In this document: positions 51,601-61,541 of the stretch, piece after piece | Position numbering within the stretch: the stretch's first letter is position 1 | Layout: every line of letters begins with the position of its first letter | DNA from: Nitzschia sp. DOCU1 | Taxonomy: Eukaryota > Bacillariophyta > Bacillariophyceae > Bacillariales > Bacillariaceae | Reading direction: 5' to 3' | Length of the DNA: 64,000 nt | Assembly: GCA_951394045.1 (NCBI GenBank) | Contig: OX595991.1 | Span: forward strand, 806,001 to 870,000 | The notes under the pieces: model-generated | The model's input: the letters and a program-made list of their open reading frames with translations, nothing else | Told to the model about the DNA's origin: nothing | The model's database searches: none | Position numbers and translations under genes: made by a program

Positions 51601-51639
51601 TTTGATAGGGGTTTCTTGGGTGCATGTGGCGGAAGATGA
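48622..51639 (+). CDS. DDE transposase-like protein of the transposon
   Basis: 1005 aa. The N-terminal part (1-300) is helical with a disordered Ser/Thr linker. Then FSPMTTWRWMRRLGMKYECH is a DNA-binding-type helix, followed by SFYVDGHERNDVVDARVKF, a motif I recognise from long Tc1/mariner-like or algal/fungal DDE proteins. Catalytic candidates are Asp519 in GQDECVL, Asp653 in FIFDHSQGH, and Glu895 in EGIEYSWAHSK, equivalent to the NPIExxW motif of Tc1/mariner. Between Asp653 and Glu895 are about 240 residues, not 34-41, with a zinc-like cluster C720, C722, C730, C733 (CICGG...CLLCGG). The frame is intact. The last residues come from the first copy of a tandem duplication. Whether it is active or domesticated is unknown. 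Confidence 0.83.
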   Translation: MYSAAQDRVALTVPILEAAIDGTISHSAIRNDIKGKWITPETLICAIQATGTIVPEIDLGAPVVNRLLTRIKRFGCMDVYDGSNKVGLFKFQYSRKTFYQVVDPGVQVAYPVINAQIFKIFVKKVEEDSKKMLQLQSKRQTRSSTSTTEDFPASGANNISNNNVEAASIAPMPPTKRQKVLLETYWDSEEARKLFQPRVGDNSCLETLQRRIIKLQEVQNGKDGFRHAIRGRDPDDICSESEKNVIRQKCQLLCLAYKFAIDFMNRETWLTCCNKACEVLNPLGIKQATSGRVVSIYNRLFRDSESFLHPNIDVRAGRPQALPRMLRTYQSIRDGIQRYCVANLQGLTVEHVHDYTRNVLLPDAHQIWCTEQIPGTDLSFNGFLKDNGLSKFSPMTTWRWMRRLGMKYECHRKSFYVDGHERNDVVDARVKFCNRYLLEYEPRCFRWVHLSEEECLTVPKLDVDLGAKFTALDGTVKYEFHEDYLNFLYKDRNQEQPFQIGMSIRAPANSSRLEIVGQDECVLTQFLVNGKRWTGSKGEVPLLPKSEGDGYMISAFQSRLFGFGRDLTVEELSLINESRKGKQYWDKDAAKEVFKSHSAEKPELVASPFVRYILIGANNDGYWNSNLMAIQLEDVVDCLKVLYPTITFVFIFDHSQGHSTKRKGGLDAAAMNLGYGGAQPKMRPTTIITEAGYLGAESPMLKVGDTQFMNWEDEVGKDGCICGGPGAELCLLCGGPWQLSRDECLARMHSSSTGTSKRRDKTKAELKADIEANGILLQRKYGLKELREIATKNEVSLQKTVEKIEAGWLGQPKGLLQVARERGFVDVDNLQQYTLNGKRRPDGTIDESKSLRQIVGSCTDFKNELSHLQVMANALGIEVDHSPKFHAEIAGEGIEYSWAHSKGSYRRSPLQRKRTRASFQALVKECTSNTNLTKNRVKRFSARARAYMCTYHFLHAGGNDNGGEERVATTGPLLLTEIEKMMKDFKTHRSAFDFDRGFLGACGGR

Positions 51640-51750
51640 TAGGGCCATTGCTCCTGACGGAGACTGATAAGATGATGAAAGACTTCAGCAGACACATCGA
51701 TCTGCTTTCGATTTTGATTGGGGTTTCTTGGGTGCATGTGGCGGGAGATT
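51531..51750 (+). repeat. About 110-bp tandem duplication at the transposase 3' end
   Basis: 51531-51640 and 51641-51750 are near-identical with a few substitutions and small indels. Both start AGGGCCATTGCTCCTGAC and contain TCGATCTGCTTTCGATTTTG. The stop codon of the transposase lies at the junction. Confidence 0.85.
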
Positions 51751-51826
51751 TTATTGCTTGCCGTAGACTTCTGGTAGCAATTTAACGTGTAGTACTTAAT
51801 TTTGTGTACATTCTACCAAACTCCTG

Positions 51827-51847
51827 TTTTAGATGTGACCAGCCATA
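51827..51847 (-). repeat. Right terminal inverted repeat
   Basis: Reverse complement reads TATGGCTGGTCACATC, then T, then AAAA; see the left repeat. Confidence 0.85.
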
Positions 51848-53547
51848 CATAGCACAGACGGCGATTTTGCTCCCGTGAATCGAACTAATCAACAATTCAT
51901 CTTCCGCCCGCCCGCTGCGCCCATTCCAAGAGGGTAGAGAACCCTTCCTTCAGTCTGTAAGAGCTCGAACAGACAGTGTCAGTGTGTGTCATAAAAGAAA
52001 CTCCGTCTTTTGTTGGTTGGTGGAATTGTGAGTCATTTAATCAAACTCGTGCGTCAGAGTCTGAAATGGGGCAATAGTAGAAACACGATGAATACGACCT
52101 TCTGCTCCCTTTCCTCCCTCTCCCTTGACACGCCAATTGAACATTTGGTGAATAAAGAGTTTTCATTGGCAGCTCGATGTCCCCAACTACCGGTACATCA
52201 TCCGTCAACTTCGTGCGTGGAACATAATTATTTACTGGGTTAACACTGAGTTCGGATAGCGTCTGTCGAGGCATTCGCTGGAAGCGATTGACAAACCAGT
52301 TGAAGGAGACAAAACAGAAATGTCTTTGATACACAATTACCTATAAAAAATTGATACATTTTCCGAGGTGGTAATACAGAAAGGGGCAATATATGATAGC
52401 CAATAATGAGGAAGGGGAAGGAGAGTCTTTCGACTATTCTTTTGACACCCATCGAATTATATGCCACCTTGGTTGTTTCGCTTCATGTATCCCAAAAGCC
52501 AATCATCGAAACATCACCCAATCCCAGAACTGTGAGTGTGGGGGGACATTTTGCAGTCTGCAGCATTCCTTTGGGACCAACCACTCTTGACCGTCAAATA
52601 TCCGTCTCACTTCTTTCTCATAAAAAAGAGAAATTACAAAGGCATCGCAGTTTCACCCTGCCAAGAGACCCCCCCCCCCCCCCCCTCCTCCCCATTTCAT
52701 TGGTGTCCTTGAACCTCCTCAAGAGAATCGACTCAGTTGCAACGCATTTCGTCAACATGACCGACCAGACCTTCAACTCATCTAAGGGTACACGGGCCCC
52801 CCGTTCCATTCAACATAATGGTCAATTTCCCTTGACATCCGCTTTGCACCCGTTACGGTTGAGGGGGGAAAGACCGTGTCATGTCTTTCCACTTCGACTG
52901 ACGGTGACTGCCAAGAGTCAAGTCCTCGACATTGTTCAAGCGGCACTCGAGCTCGTCGCCGACGAGGACTTTTGAATGCCCCTACCCAAATCCTGCCACT
53001 CCCAGCCTACGCTACGCCACATATCAACCACATTTTTGATCTCTGGGTATTCAGTGTTGATTCATTAACTCGCTAAATGAAAGATGCTGATGCCCCACCA
53101 CCTCTCCTTCCCTTCACCGTACTACGAGGGCAGATAAATTGCTAATTCCACTACAGAAAAAAGAAATGAAACTATAACCAATAATAAGGCTTTCTCAAGA
53201 TTCGATTGTAGGAGCAACTGTCTACGAGAGTCTATCTCCAAAGTGGTTTCGCTCCAATAGTTGGTATCCGTCGATCACATCATCTTGTAGCAAAAGAAAC
53301 TACTCCCGGCCCAAAGTGCCTTGGTGGTGGATGGTGCTTGCGCTAAATTGCGGGGCTATTGTCCGGCTTCTTCTCGTTCCAGTGATCCATCAGGCCCTAA
53401 TAAGTGCTACTTTCCTTGACTTACAACTATTGCTCACTTCGTTCTTTCCACCAGCAATTTCTCCCACCACCAGTATCGAACGCAATCAACAACCACACAA
53501 GGTTAAATGAAACTACTAGCTGCCCGCCAGGCGATTCTCTAGTTGAA
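51848..53547. other. Long intergenic region right of the transposon
   Basis: About 1.7 kb. It contains a run of about 17 C near 52669-52685. One open frame at 52406-52975 crosses the C run; its last 72 codons from an ATG at 52757 could be a small gene, but nothing in them is recognisable. No other feature is seen. Confidence 0.4.
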
Positions 53548-56109
53548 CTAGTTTTGGGGTGAACCTTCCTCTTGTGGCCTTGGACTTGATTGGTTCTCTT
53601 CTGGTTCCCAGAAGTCAGCATCATCGTACATATATCCGTGAAGGAGCTCTCCTGCCGTACGAAGCACTAGCAACGCAAGCAAGATGTTTCGAATGCGGAC
53701 GCCTGGTCGAGCTGATAGTGCTGCAGATAGAACCCCTACCACGACGATGGGCTGGGGAAGGGAACCTCTGACGCTAGCCCATCGACAGACGCCACTAACC
53801 ACCAGAGCCGACGACCTTAGCAGCGTTTGAAGGACCTTTACAAGAGATCCGGAACCAATTATGGATCCTGGTGCATACAATGAATCGTTTTGGCGACGTG
53901 CCTGCTTGTCAGTACCAAATAGCATCCCTAGCAAGGAATCTTCTTCTTCCCATATAGGTCTTTCATACATCCGTCGCCTAGCTCCTGGGCGCGGAGCCCG
54001 ACCTCGAGCGTACGAAACGGCATCCGTCCCTTCCACGCTTCGTTCGTCCTCTTGTTCTTGGTCTACCCAACGGCTGTAGTACTTTCCGTCCTTGTGGATG
54101 CCCATAAGATAATCGAACTGTTCTTCCATGCGATCCTTCCAGTGACCACTTCTACGCCTCGTACCGCTACGAGAAGTTGTCTGCGCCGATCGTTTCTTTG
54201 ACTGCCTTGTGCCATCATCATGCTCCATCCCCCAGAGGAACGAATCCACCGATTTAGCAACGTAATCCCCCAACTGATCGAGGCCATCAACGAAATCGTA
54301 AGATCCCTCCGGATCAACCTTTTGGTACGGAGAGTAAATCCTGCGCCCAGCGGCAGTAGCCCGCTTCTGCCTGTCAGTTCTCGGTGGATACTCTTCGGCG
54401 CTACCCGCGATTGCTGGAGAGAGCCTCAGAGGAATCTCCGAGTTGATCTCCTCCCGCATTTTCCGTGCCGTCGCGGAGCGATCAGCTCTCTTCGTTTGAA
54501 CAGACCCGGTGCGGCTGACTCGGCTACGAAATGCACCTCTGGCCGCTCCTGACGTCGTCGTCTGCTCATTGTTGGCGCCCTTCCCAGTAGGATTTGGTCG
54601 TGGCGTTCTCCGCCTATATCGAGATTCCCGATACGGCTGGGCATCAATCACGTCATCGTCATCCCAAGTTGACATGGAGATATCTTCTACTACAGCATCG
54701 ACGATGATTGGTGTTTCGTCTACCGAATTTTCGAGCTTGGCATTGTTTTGAAAGAGACCGGAAACACCAGACTTGGCATTTCGATAGGTGTTTCTGGCCT
54801 TGTTCTGGACGCGATCTTTTATTTCACGTGGCGCAGCTTGGACCTTTTTCGACGCAACTCTTGATGCTTTTCTCCAAATGCTTTCTTGATGGGAATTTTT
54901 CTCCTCTCGATAAAACCCGTCATGTGGTGGTTCATTATCAGTGGAGCTCGGAGAAAAGTCATTCTGACTTGTAGGTGACTCTGTCTCGGACTCCTCGATG
55001 CCCTTGGATCTTTCCAAGAGTTCCTCCAGCTCCAATCTTGTTGCTTGCGGAGAGTAGCGAACATTTCTCGAATCTAACTCTGATAAGATTTCACCAATAG
55101 GTATCTTTGTACTTGTTGGCGGAACGCTAGGTGTGGATTCCGTCAAAGGATCCTCGTGCCATTCATTCCGAAGTGTCGGGGAGCCACTGCGACGCTGGTT
55201 GGATTGCGCAGAAGAATAACTCGTCGATGGTTCCCGACGCTCCCTTTTTCCACGGCGGCGCACATGTTTTTCTTTGGGAATCGAATCCACCCGCTGGGGA
55301 CCCTCCCCGTCGTAGTGCGCCCGTTGCTCGTCGTCAGGATCAACCTGAGCCGGCCTTCGCTTCCTCGACCTACCACTAGCTCGTTGTCGGGACGACTCTA
55401 AATCATCGTCATCATACGTCAAGTCCACCAGTTCCTCAAACAGTTGCTGAGTCTTGCGAGTTGCAATTCGAGTGGCTTTGTTGCCAATCTCAACGACTTG
55501 TTCCGGGATGGCCTGAGCTACCGTCCGAGACGTTTTGTTGACGACTCGAAGAATGGCGTCCGTGGCAGAGACCGGCCTTTGTTGTTGTCTTCTTAGGCGG
55601 CGACGACGACGCATTTCCCTATCTGTCAGACCCCCGTTTATCGTATAATCATCATCCAGCTCCGACCGTTGTATCCGCCGTTTTCGACTTCCTCGTTCTT
55701 GATGATCCGTTGAGGATGATGAGCGACTTTCGGAATTCACATTTGTTCTTTCCACTGGATCTTTTGTTGGCGGCCTAGAGTAGTATGTGTCGCTGACCTC
55801 TCGTGTACTACTCGACGTGGATTTCATCTTCTCTCGCGATGATCGTAGTAACGCTTCTAGTTCCGACCTTGTGGCGGCGGGAGGAAGTTGAATTCCTTTT
55901 GCTCGAAGCTCCTCTAGAATATCATGGAGAGGCCGCCGTGATGAAAAAAGGAAGCTGGTGCTGCGAGTGTCCCTGACAGCAGCGGAGTGGTGGGATGGAA
56001 GGGGCGAAATATAAGGAAGAAACGCATCGACAGGATACGCAGTTGGAAGCAGCAGCAGGATACTGGCCGACAGGAGCACGGTGCTCAAGTCCAGGCGACA
56101 TGTCGGCAT
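53548..56109 (-). CDS. Plastid-type protein with two SAP-like motifs and disordered basic linker
   Basis: 853 aa from the ATG at 56109; an 18-codon longer frame also exists. The N-terminus is a signal peptide (LSTVLLSASILLLLPTAYPV) ending DAFLP, an ASAFAP-like motif, so a plastid location is inferred. Two similar helical motifs follow, PLHDILEELRAKGIQLPPAA plus TRSELEALL (about 75-105), and PIGEILSELDSRNVRYSPQA plus TRLELEELLERS (about 345-378). Both match a SAP-type helix-turn-helix pattern (L..EL..rgi.....atR.eLe.Ll) that binds nucleic acid. Between and after them are long Arg/Ser-rich disordered parts (RRRRRLRRQQQRP, KKVQAAPREIKDRVQNKARN). Near the C-terminus hydrophobic stretches (PIVVVGVLSAALSA, NILLALLVLRTAGEL) may be membrane segments. 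Plastid nucleoid function is a guess. Confidence 0.72.
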   Translation of the reverse strand: MPTCRLDLSTVLLSASILLLLPTAYPVDAFLPYISPLPSHHSAAVRDTRSTSFLFSSRRPLHDILEELRAKGIQLPPAATRSELEALLRSSREKMKSTSSSTREVSDTYYSRPPTKDPVERTNVNSESRSSSSTDHQERGSRKRRIQRSELDDDYTINGGLTDREMRRRRRLRRQQQRPVSATDAILRVVNKTSRTVAQAIPEQVVEIGNKATRIATRKTQQLFEELVDLTYDDDDLESSRQRASGRSRKRRPAQVDPDDEQRAHYDGEGPQRVDSIPKEKHVRRRGKRERREPSTSYSSAQSNQRRSGSPTLRNEWHEDPLTESTPSVPPTSTKIPIGEILSELDSRNVRYSPQATRLELEELLERSKGIEESETESPTSQNDFSPSSTDNEPPHDGFYREEKNSHQESIWRKASRVASKKVQAAPREIKDRVQNKARNTYRNAKSGVSGLFQNNAKLENSVDETPIIVDAVVEDISMSTWDDDDVIDAQPYRESRYRRRTPRPNPTGKGANNEQTTTSGAARGAFRSRVSRTGSVQTKRADRSATARKMREEINSEIPLRLSPAIAGSAEEYPPRTDRQKRATAAGRRIYSPYQKVDPEGSYDFVDGLDQLGDYVAKSVDSFLWGMEHDDGTRQSKKRSAQTTSRSGTRRRSGHWKDRMEEQFDYLMGIHKDGKYYSRWVDQEQEDERSVEGTDAVSYARGRAPRPGARRRMYERPIWEEEDSLLGMLFGTDKQARRQNDSLYAPGSIIGSGSLVKVLQTLLRSSALVVSGVCRWASVRGSLPQPIVVVGVLSAALSARPGVRIRNILLALLVLRTAGELLHGYMYDDADFWEPEENQSSPRPQEEGSPQN

Positions 56110-57469
56110 TAGAAAAAATCTTGTTGTCGATTCGTTCACCACCAAATATACTCCTTGCAACAAAGTACAAAGTCAGCGACTTCGGTATACTTCTTAGACA
56201 GCCATGAATCACCTACAACGGTGTATAGAAGAGCGGTTCTTTGAAAACGGGCAGTGGCCGAGCACAAACCCTAACACTACCATTGCCAAAGGCCTGCCTG
56301 TTTCGCTACGGGGAAGACAGTCAGTGATGCGGATGGCGGGAGAGTACAGAGCGCAAAAATCGCCAGTCAGACAGACGCTCGTCTGTCCGTCACTCATGCT
56401 CGCGAGGCGCGCGCTACCGGTAGGGTGGGAGCTTCACTACCGTATGTATGAAACGTACCGTTTGGAAGTTTGTATCCTTCCAAAACTTTGGAAAGCCCGT
56501 CGCTCGGTACTCGAGTTCGGATGTTCGTAGTGAAGACAAACTCACTTTTATCAAGCGCATGGAAGAGATCGCGGGCATCTTGTGAAGGGGACTTCGTCTC
56601 ATGAGCCGAGGTGCGAATGAGCGAACGGAAGAAATGTCTTGATTTTACCATGTTGAATTGGGTAAAAAAAGGTGGTCAAGTTCTTAGGAGAACTTTAGAG
56701 GAAAGGATAATTCCGGCGAAGTTTGGTACCGCTATGGTTGAAGTACTTCCCGTGGCTTTAATGAAAGTCTGTCACGAATGGGCCACGAGACAGGGATCTG
56801 GAACACTTGACGGGTGCTACTAACGATTCTCTTAATTTGGTACGGTTAACCGTCTGCCCCTCAGGTCGGAAATTTATAACATTTTGCAATGACAATCAAC
56901 CAATGTACGTTGAAGCGGTACTTGGACGGACGTTTCCTGTTGGTATTCTGTTGAATTTGCGCATTATCTGGCATTAATTCCCTGGTTCGCGGACATCCAG
57001 CGAGGTGGTGGTGGCCTTCGCATTTTTGTCCACCTCATCTTCTGCAAACACATCATCCATCCGGATCCAAGGATGATGGGTTGATGGGCGAGCCCTTTTG
57101 GTCTTGGGAAGTTCGTTCCAAGATCGTTGCGAAGATGATGGATGAATGAAGGTCGTTGTAGCTGCTCTAGCTCTACTAGAGGGGCGTCTACCTGGTAGTA
57201 GAGTAGTGGACATCTCTATACCAGCTAGCTCTAGAAGGTGGAGTGCACCGTCTCGCCTTAAGATCAACTCTAGTGAAAAGCAGCACAGCTTAAACAAGAA
57301 GATCAACCGTGAACTAGTACAAGGCAAGCATTGTCTCCTAACCTACCCGTTACTAGTAAAAGAAAGGAAAGCTCGTTGTGATCGAATCATGTATATTAGT
57401 ATATGTTGGTCTATTAGAAAAACAAAAGTGGCTTCCCCACCACAAAACCTGGTTCAGCAGTAGGCTGGT
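56110..57469. other. Intergenic region, no gene supported
   Basis: About 1.36 kb between two minus-strand genes. Short open frames on both strands (for example 56204-56530 plus, 56974-57327 minus) lack motifs. CTACTAG/TAGTAGAG motifs occur around 57170-57210. Confidence 0.45.
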
Positions 57470-58467
57470 CTAAGGAGCATACCGCAGGGCGTTGATCGCA
57501 GCATTCACAATATCAGCAGTCGATGATGGGTTCGCGAATCCTTGTTGGTTTTGGTTTCCGTTAAATCCACCGAAAGAAGATTGAGGGAAGGAGCTCATCA
57601 TGGGATTAGGATTGTTGAATTGCTGGAACATGTCCATGCTTCGGAGCCCATTGAAACCGTTGTTGCCAGGACGCAGAGCCTGGGTAAGGTTCATATTCAT
57701 TCCGCCGTTGTTCGGGAACATACCAGTGTTCATCACAGCCTTTTGCTTCATGAATTCGTTAAGAAGCATGCGCTTTTGGGTTTGCTCGTTGTCCATGGAT
57801 TCGAGAGCACGCTTTTGCGCAAGCATCTGCATGGTGCTTTGTTCTTGCTTTCGCACGGAAGCAGCAGTGATTGATCGCATCTTGGTCATGAGTTCCATTT
57901 GGTCTCTCTGGAAGAACTCATTTCCGAAGATGATCGGATCATCAGGGCCAATACCTCGGTTCACCTGTCGGAAACCCCAGCGATAGAGTTTTCGGGTGAA
58001 CGAGGAGAACTTGGTGGCCTTGAAATACTTGGGAAGGACCTTGCGAGTGAATTCATCGGGGTTGCGAATAACGAAAGACTTTCCATCCGGCAACCAGGCA
58101 ACGCAAAAAGACTCAGGGTCTTCGTTCTGAGCAAACTTCATCAAGCTCATCAACTGAAAGAGTAGAACAGTAGAGAAATAGGTGAGGGGCCATTGCGCTG
58201 AAAGCAGTTCTTGAGAACCCTACCCGAATAATCGAAGCTTACCTTTTCAGGGAAAGTCAAAGCAGCATCTGGCTTCTTGTGCTCAGGAATGTAGCGCTTT
58301 GATGGCTCAGACTTGTCGCCTTCGTCCTTGGAGTCAGCATCGTTGGATTGCGATTGTTGACCGAGCGCCTGATTCTGTTGGTTAGCTTCCGAAATTTCAC
58401 TGGGGAGGGGGGTGGGGGCTGGGATTTCAGTTCCGTCAAGAGCCGTCATTATGTCGTTAGTCTGCAT
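57470..58467 (-). CDS. Heat-shock-factor-type transcription factor (2 exons)
   Basis: Exon 1 is 58243-58467 and exon 2 is 57470-58153; the 89-bp intron has GTAAGC...TTTCAG ends and phase 0, giving 302 aa. The HSF DNA-binding domain spans the junction: LTFPEKLMSLMKF, FCVAWLPDGKSFVIRNPDEF, then KVLPKYFKATKFSSFTRKLY and RWGFRQVNRG, which is the recognition helix pattern FSSFxRxLxxxGFR. This class is greatly expanded in diatoms. The oligomerisation region is not clearly a heptad repeat: after the domain come QMELMTKMRSITAASVRKQE and a Met/Asn/Gln-rich tail (NGMNMNLTQAL-type). The intron inside the DNA-binding domain is at a place where the frame would otherwise stop. The start ATG is at 58467. 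Targets are unknown. Confidence 0.92.
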
Positions 58468-59583
58468 GGTGGTTATTCTTATCGTCGTTTGAGAAAGATG
58501 GAAGATAGAAAATAAATGTTCTGATGAAATGGATACTTGATGAATTGATACTAGTTCCGCTGATGGTAGGGGAGTTTCGATATTTATGAAGATGATCCTG
58601 ACAATTTTTCCCCGGCCAAGGAAGCAAGAAACGAATGTCTGCGAGCATATTAATACACCGCGCTTTTGTATCAACGTGGCCTCCGGCCGTTTTGTTACCT
58701 CGCGGCGCTGGTGCTATCGCTGCGTGCGGGGGAGCTGAAATCGTCTACTTCACGACTGTGTTCGTCGGAGATAAATCTAAAAGGGATCGGGGAATTAAGG
58801 CTGTATGTTCGAAAAAATTAATTAGATGGCTGACGGCACAAATTCAAGTGAGGATTTGTGTGCCAAAAGCACAACGGATATTCCCTTCCTTCGGGGAAAT
58901 TATCTCTCGAACATAAGGCATATATTTTGTCACCAGAAGGAAACGTCACTGGAAATAAATACATATTGCTGACGGAATAATTCCCGGGAATAGCTGTCTT
59001 TTCGCATCGAACAAGAGCCATAATCTACTAACTGAGTCATTTAGCATGCAATATTCTACCATGTCGTGACATTTCCTACGAGGGATCGACCCGGACCGGG
59101 CGGGCTTCTTTGTACTACCGAGGTGCCTAAAAAGTAGCGTAAGCTCGTAAGCTCAACGTGTTCGGACGAGCCGATAATAGTCTTGTGCTTCCGCGAAGAA
59201 CGCTTTTTTAATCTGAGACGCGCGCAAGCGCGAGTCGAGAGTAGGTGTTATGCTCCTACATGATCTCAATACGTTAACTTATTCGTACATACCAGACACT
59301 GTCGTACTAAAATTATGAGAACAATGCACTCTATGGCCTCCTATACTCTCTAGCTACTAGAGCGACAGATTACTCCAGAAAAAGGCAAGCACCTAGTGTG
59401 CAGCTAAAAGGCCGATGCTTCAACCATACCTGGTACATGGTGTGGGCTTCAAAACGTGCCACCAACAGACACAGTTTACTTTACGACCATAGATTGTGGG
59501 TGGTAGGCGCAGATCGCCATCGAGTTATCAATGTGCTGATACGAAGAATTCATGTTGGGAATTTAGCGATCCAACGAGAAACT
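58468..59583. other. Intergenic region, no gene supported
   Basis: About 1.1 kb between two minus-strand genes. It contains the HSF leader and promoter. A GC-rich stretch lies near 59080-59110. No tRNA or gene recognised. Confidence 0.45.
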
Positions 59584-60639
59584 TCATATGGTATTGCTTG
59601 GACCGCGGCAGCGATAAAATTGGTCATAAAGATGTTGCATCACAACCGGGGAAATGTGGTGAAAGGAAACGGCGTATCGAGCGCAGCATTCTCTGTTTGC
59701 TGGGACTATACCCGATCGAATCCGAGCTTGATGACGCACATTCCACAAAGACGGTGGCTCGGGAATGAAGTGTTCTCGGCCAAGGCTGTCTCGAGAATCC
59801 CCGGGGGAAATCCCGTGAGCCAACATGGTTGCACCCTGCGCCAAATCTTCTGGAACTTCTCCATGCAATGTAAGGTTAGATTCCAAGGCTTGGATAAGCT
59901 TTCTAAGGTAGATTCGATTCATAATGTAGCCTGACCCACCGGCAAGATAATCAACCTTGTCGGATTTTTTCCGAACCTTTGTGAGGAACAACTCCCCAAA
60001 AGCCCGGTTGTGCTCCGACAAATCAAAGTAGAGCCGCTGATCACCCCAGAACTGATCCGTCAGTAAGTATCCAAATATCTGTGGTATTTCTTCGTTCGTC
60101 TTCTTCGTCCTCAGGAAACGCCGCAAGTTCTCCATCAGCACGAAAGTATCGTCGTCTACCTTGAAGAACCAATCGTATGCCCCCATGTGATGTTCAACTA
60201 CGTATCGCAGAGTCTCGTTGAGCTTCGTCCATAGCCTAGTATAAACTGCCGGCGTATGCATCTCCAGTGAACCTAGTTGAGGATCGGTTTGATTCGAGGC
60301 AATCACCCAGCCATCGCACGCAGCTCCCCATGTCCCTAAAACTGCCTTCACGTTAGTATGGTGAGCGCCTGAATGGGTCATCATGAAGCAGAGAATCCTG
60401 TCAGCGTCGTTACCAATTGGAGAAACAAAGATCTTGTCGGTAACAGCGCGGCTCCCATCCGGATCACTTTGGCAGGACAGAGGTGGCCAACGGCCGTGCA
60501 ATCTGTCGTCTAGGTCAGCCATCTCACTTGAGTAGGCCAGAGCTTCTTCGGACCTCAATACCCAAGCATAACGAAATTGAATCATCATTATCATCGTCCC
60601 TACAAACAAAAGATACCACAACAGTGTGGAAGTCCGCAT
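59584..60639 (-). CDS. GT31 beta-1,3-galactosyltransferase, C1GALT1-like
   Basis: Type II Golgi enzyme that adds a beta-1,3-linked hexose, as in core-1 O-glycan synthesis (family knowledge). 351 aa. The N-terminal anchor is at about 7-24 (LWYLLFVGTMIMMIQFRYAW). The donor-metal motif is YDWFFKVDDDTFVLMENL (DDD). Further C1GALT signatures are YLAGGSGYIMN, VPEDLAQGATMLAHGISPGD and ECCARYAVSFHHISP, and the opening strand is LCFMMTHSGAHHTNVKAVLGTWG. The CC pair before AVSFH matches the animal enzyme. No Cosmc-type partner is seen in the window. The acceptor in this organism is unknown. Confidence 0.9.
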   Translation of the reverse strand: MRTSTLLWYLLFVGTMIMMIQFRYAWVLRSEEALAYSSEMADLDDRLHGRWPPLSCQSDPDGSRAVTDKIFVSPIGNDADRILCFMMTHSGAHHTNVKAVLGTWGAACDGWVIASNQTDPQLGSLEMHTPAVYTRLWTKLNETLRYVVEHHMGAYDWFFKVDDDTFVLMENLRRFLRTKKTNEEIPQIFGYLLTDQFWGDQRLYFDLSEHNRAFGELFLTKVRKKSDKVDYLAGGSGYIMNRIYLRKLIQALESNLTLHGEVPEDLAQGATMLAHGISPGDSRDSLGREHFIPEPPSLWNVRHQARIRSGIVPANRECCARYAVSFHHISPVVMQHLYDQFYRCRGPSNTI

Positions 60640-61541
60640 TCTTTCCAGGTGGCGTCAAACGCGTTGAAAAATGATGCTAGCACGAAGTTGGCAAACTCTC
60701 CATCGTCGTCAAAAGTTTGGGCGAATTTTCCTATCGTCTTTTTCGGCTACGATAGAGAGTACTGATAAAAGTGATCAGCAGGAAATCTGACATGGGAAAT
60801 GCCGCCCGGAAATAAACAAAATTGCGACACCCTCCCACCAAATTTGTTTTGTATCGTACGCAATGTCCAATCGAAAAAGCAAGTTGTTCCTTTGTTCAGT
60901 AAATGTACACGGCGACATGGTGTCACAAAGTGGCTGGTGGTACCGGAAATCTTCGCACCGACCCGCGTCGTCGTACGAACGCGAAGATGATCTAATGAGT
61001 CAGCTATGTTGTCTTGGTGGCTAAAATCAATACCCGGCTTTAACTATTGCTGTCCATAGCATACAAACTTAGCGAAGAGTGGTTGTCTAAACGATAGAAA
61101 CCTACAGTACCTTGACAGCCTGAGAGCGCCCGGAACGACAAGGTTGGCGCAGGAAACCCGATAGCCCCCAAGCAGTGGGAGGTAGCAGGCAATGATGACA
61201 ACAAATCCAACATTTTCCTAGAGTACGAAGGAAATGAACTAGACCCCATTTCATGGGCTAACTACGTACTTTTTGCATCTACTCTGGCTAGCTATAAGCT
61301 ACTAGAGATGGATTTTGTTGTCGAGCTAACAAACTCCCGGAACGGCTCTAGCATCGGAAGAGCAGCGAGGATTCTCGTGCAGCAGCTTTCTTCAAGAAGG
61401 ACCTATAGGCCCCAAATAAAGGCTACAAGCTGGTAGTAGTCTCAGAAAGGCAGTCTAAAGGATGTATCGTATGCCGCGTCATTGCAGTTCACCCCATTTT
61501 CCAGACTCCCAGTCTCGACTGCGTCCATGGACGAAGGAAAC
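60640..61541. other. Intergenic region, no gene supported
   Basis: About 0.9 kb between two minus-strand genes. Short CTAG-type motifs occur near 61285-61305. No feature recognised. Confidence 0.45.

Larger units (their letters stand above)
48342..51847 (+). mobile_element. DNA transposon with 21-bp terminal inverted repeats
   Basis: About 3.5 kb flanked by a 21-bp inverted repeat with one mismatch, containing a single large transposase-like gene. If the TA at the outer edge of each repeat is the target duplication, the element proper starts at TGGCTGG and inserted at TA, as Tc1/mariner-clan elements do. Because the TA lies inside the match, this cannot be proven from one copy. It sits between genes and interrupts none. 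Confidence 0.8.

Noticed and set aside
52406..52975. Possible 189-aa gene crossing a poly-C run
   Set aside because: Low-complexity middle, no motif or homologue recognised; kept only as a remark for the last 72 codons.
56974..57327. 117-codon minus-strand frame with a polar tail
   Set aside because: No ATG context, domain or splice partner; random composition cannot be excluded.
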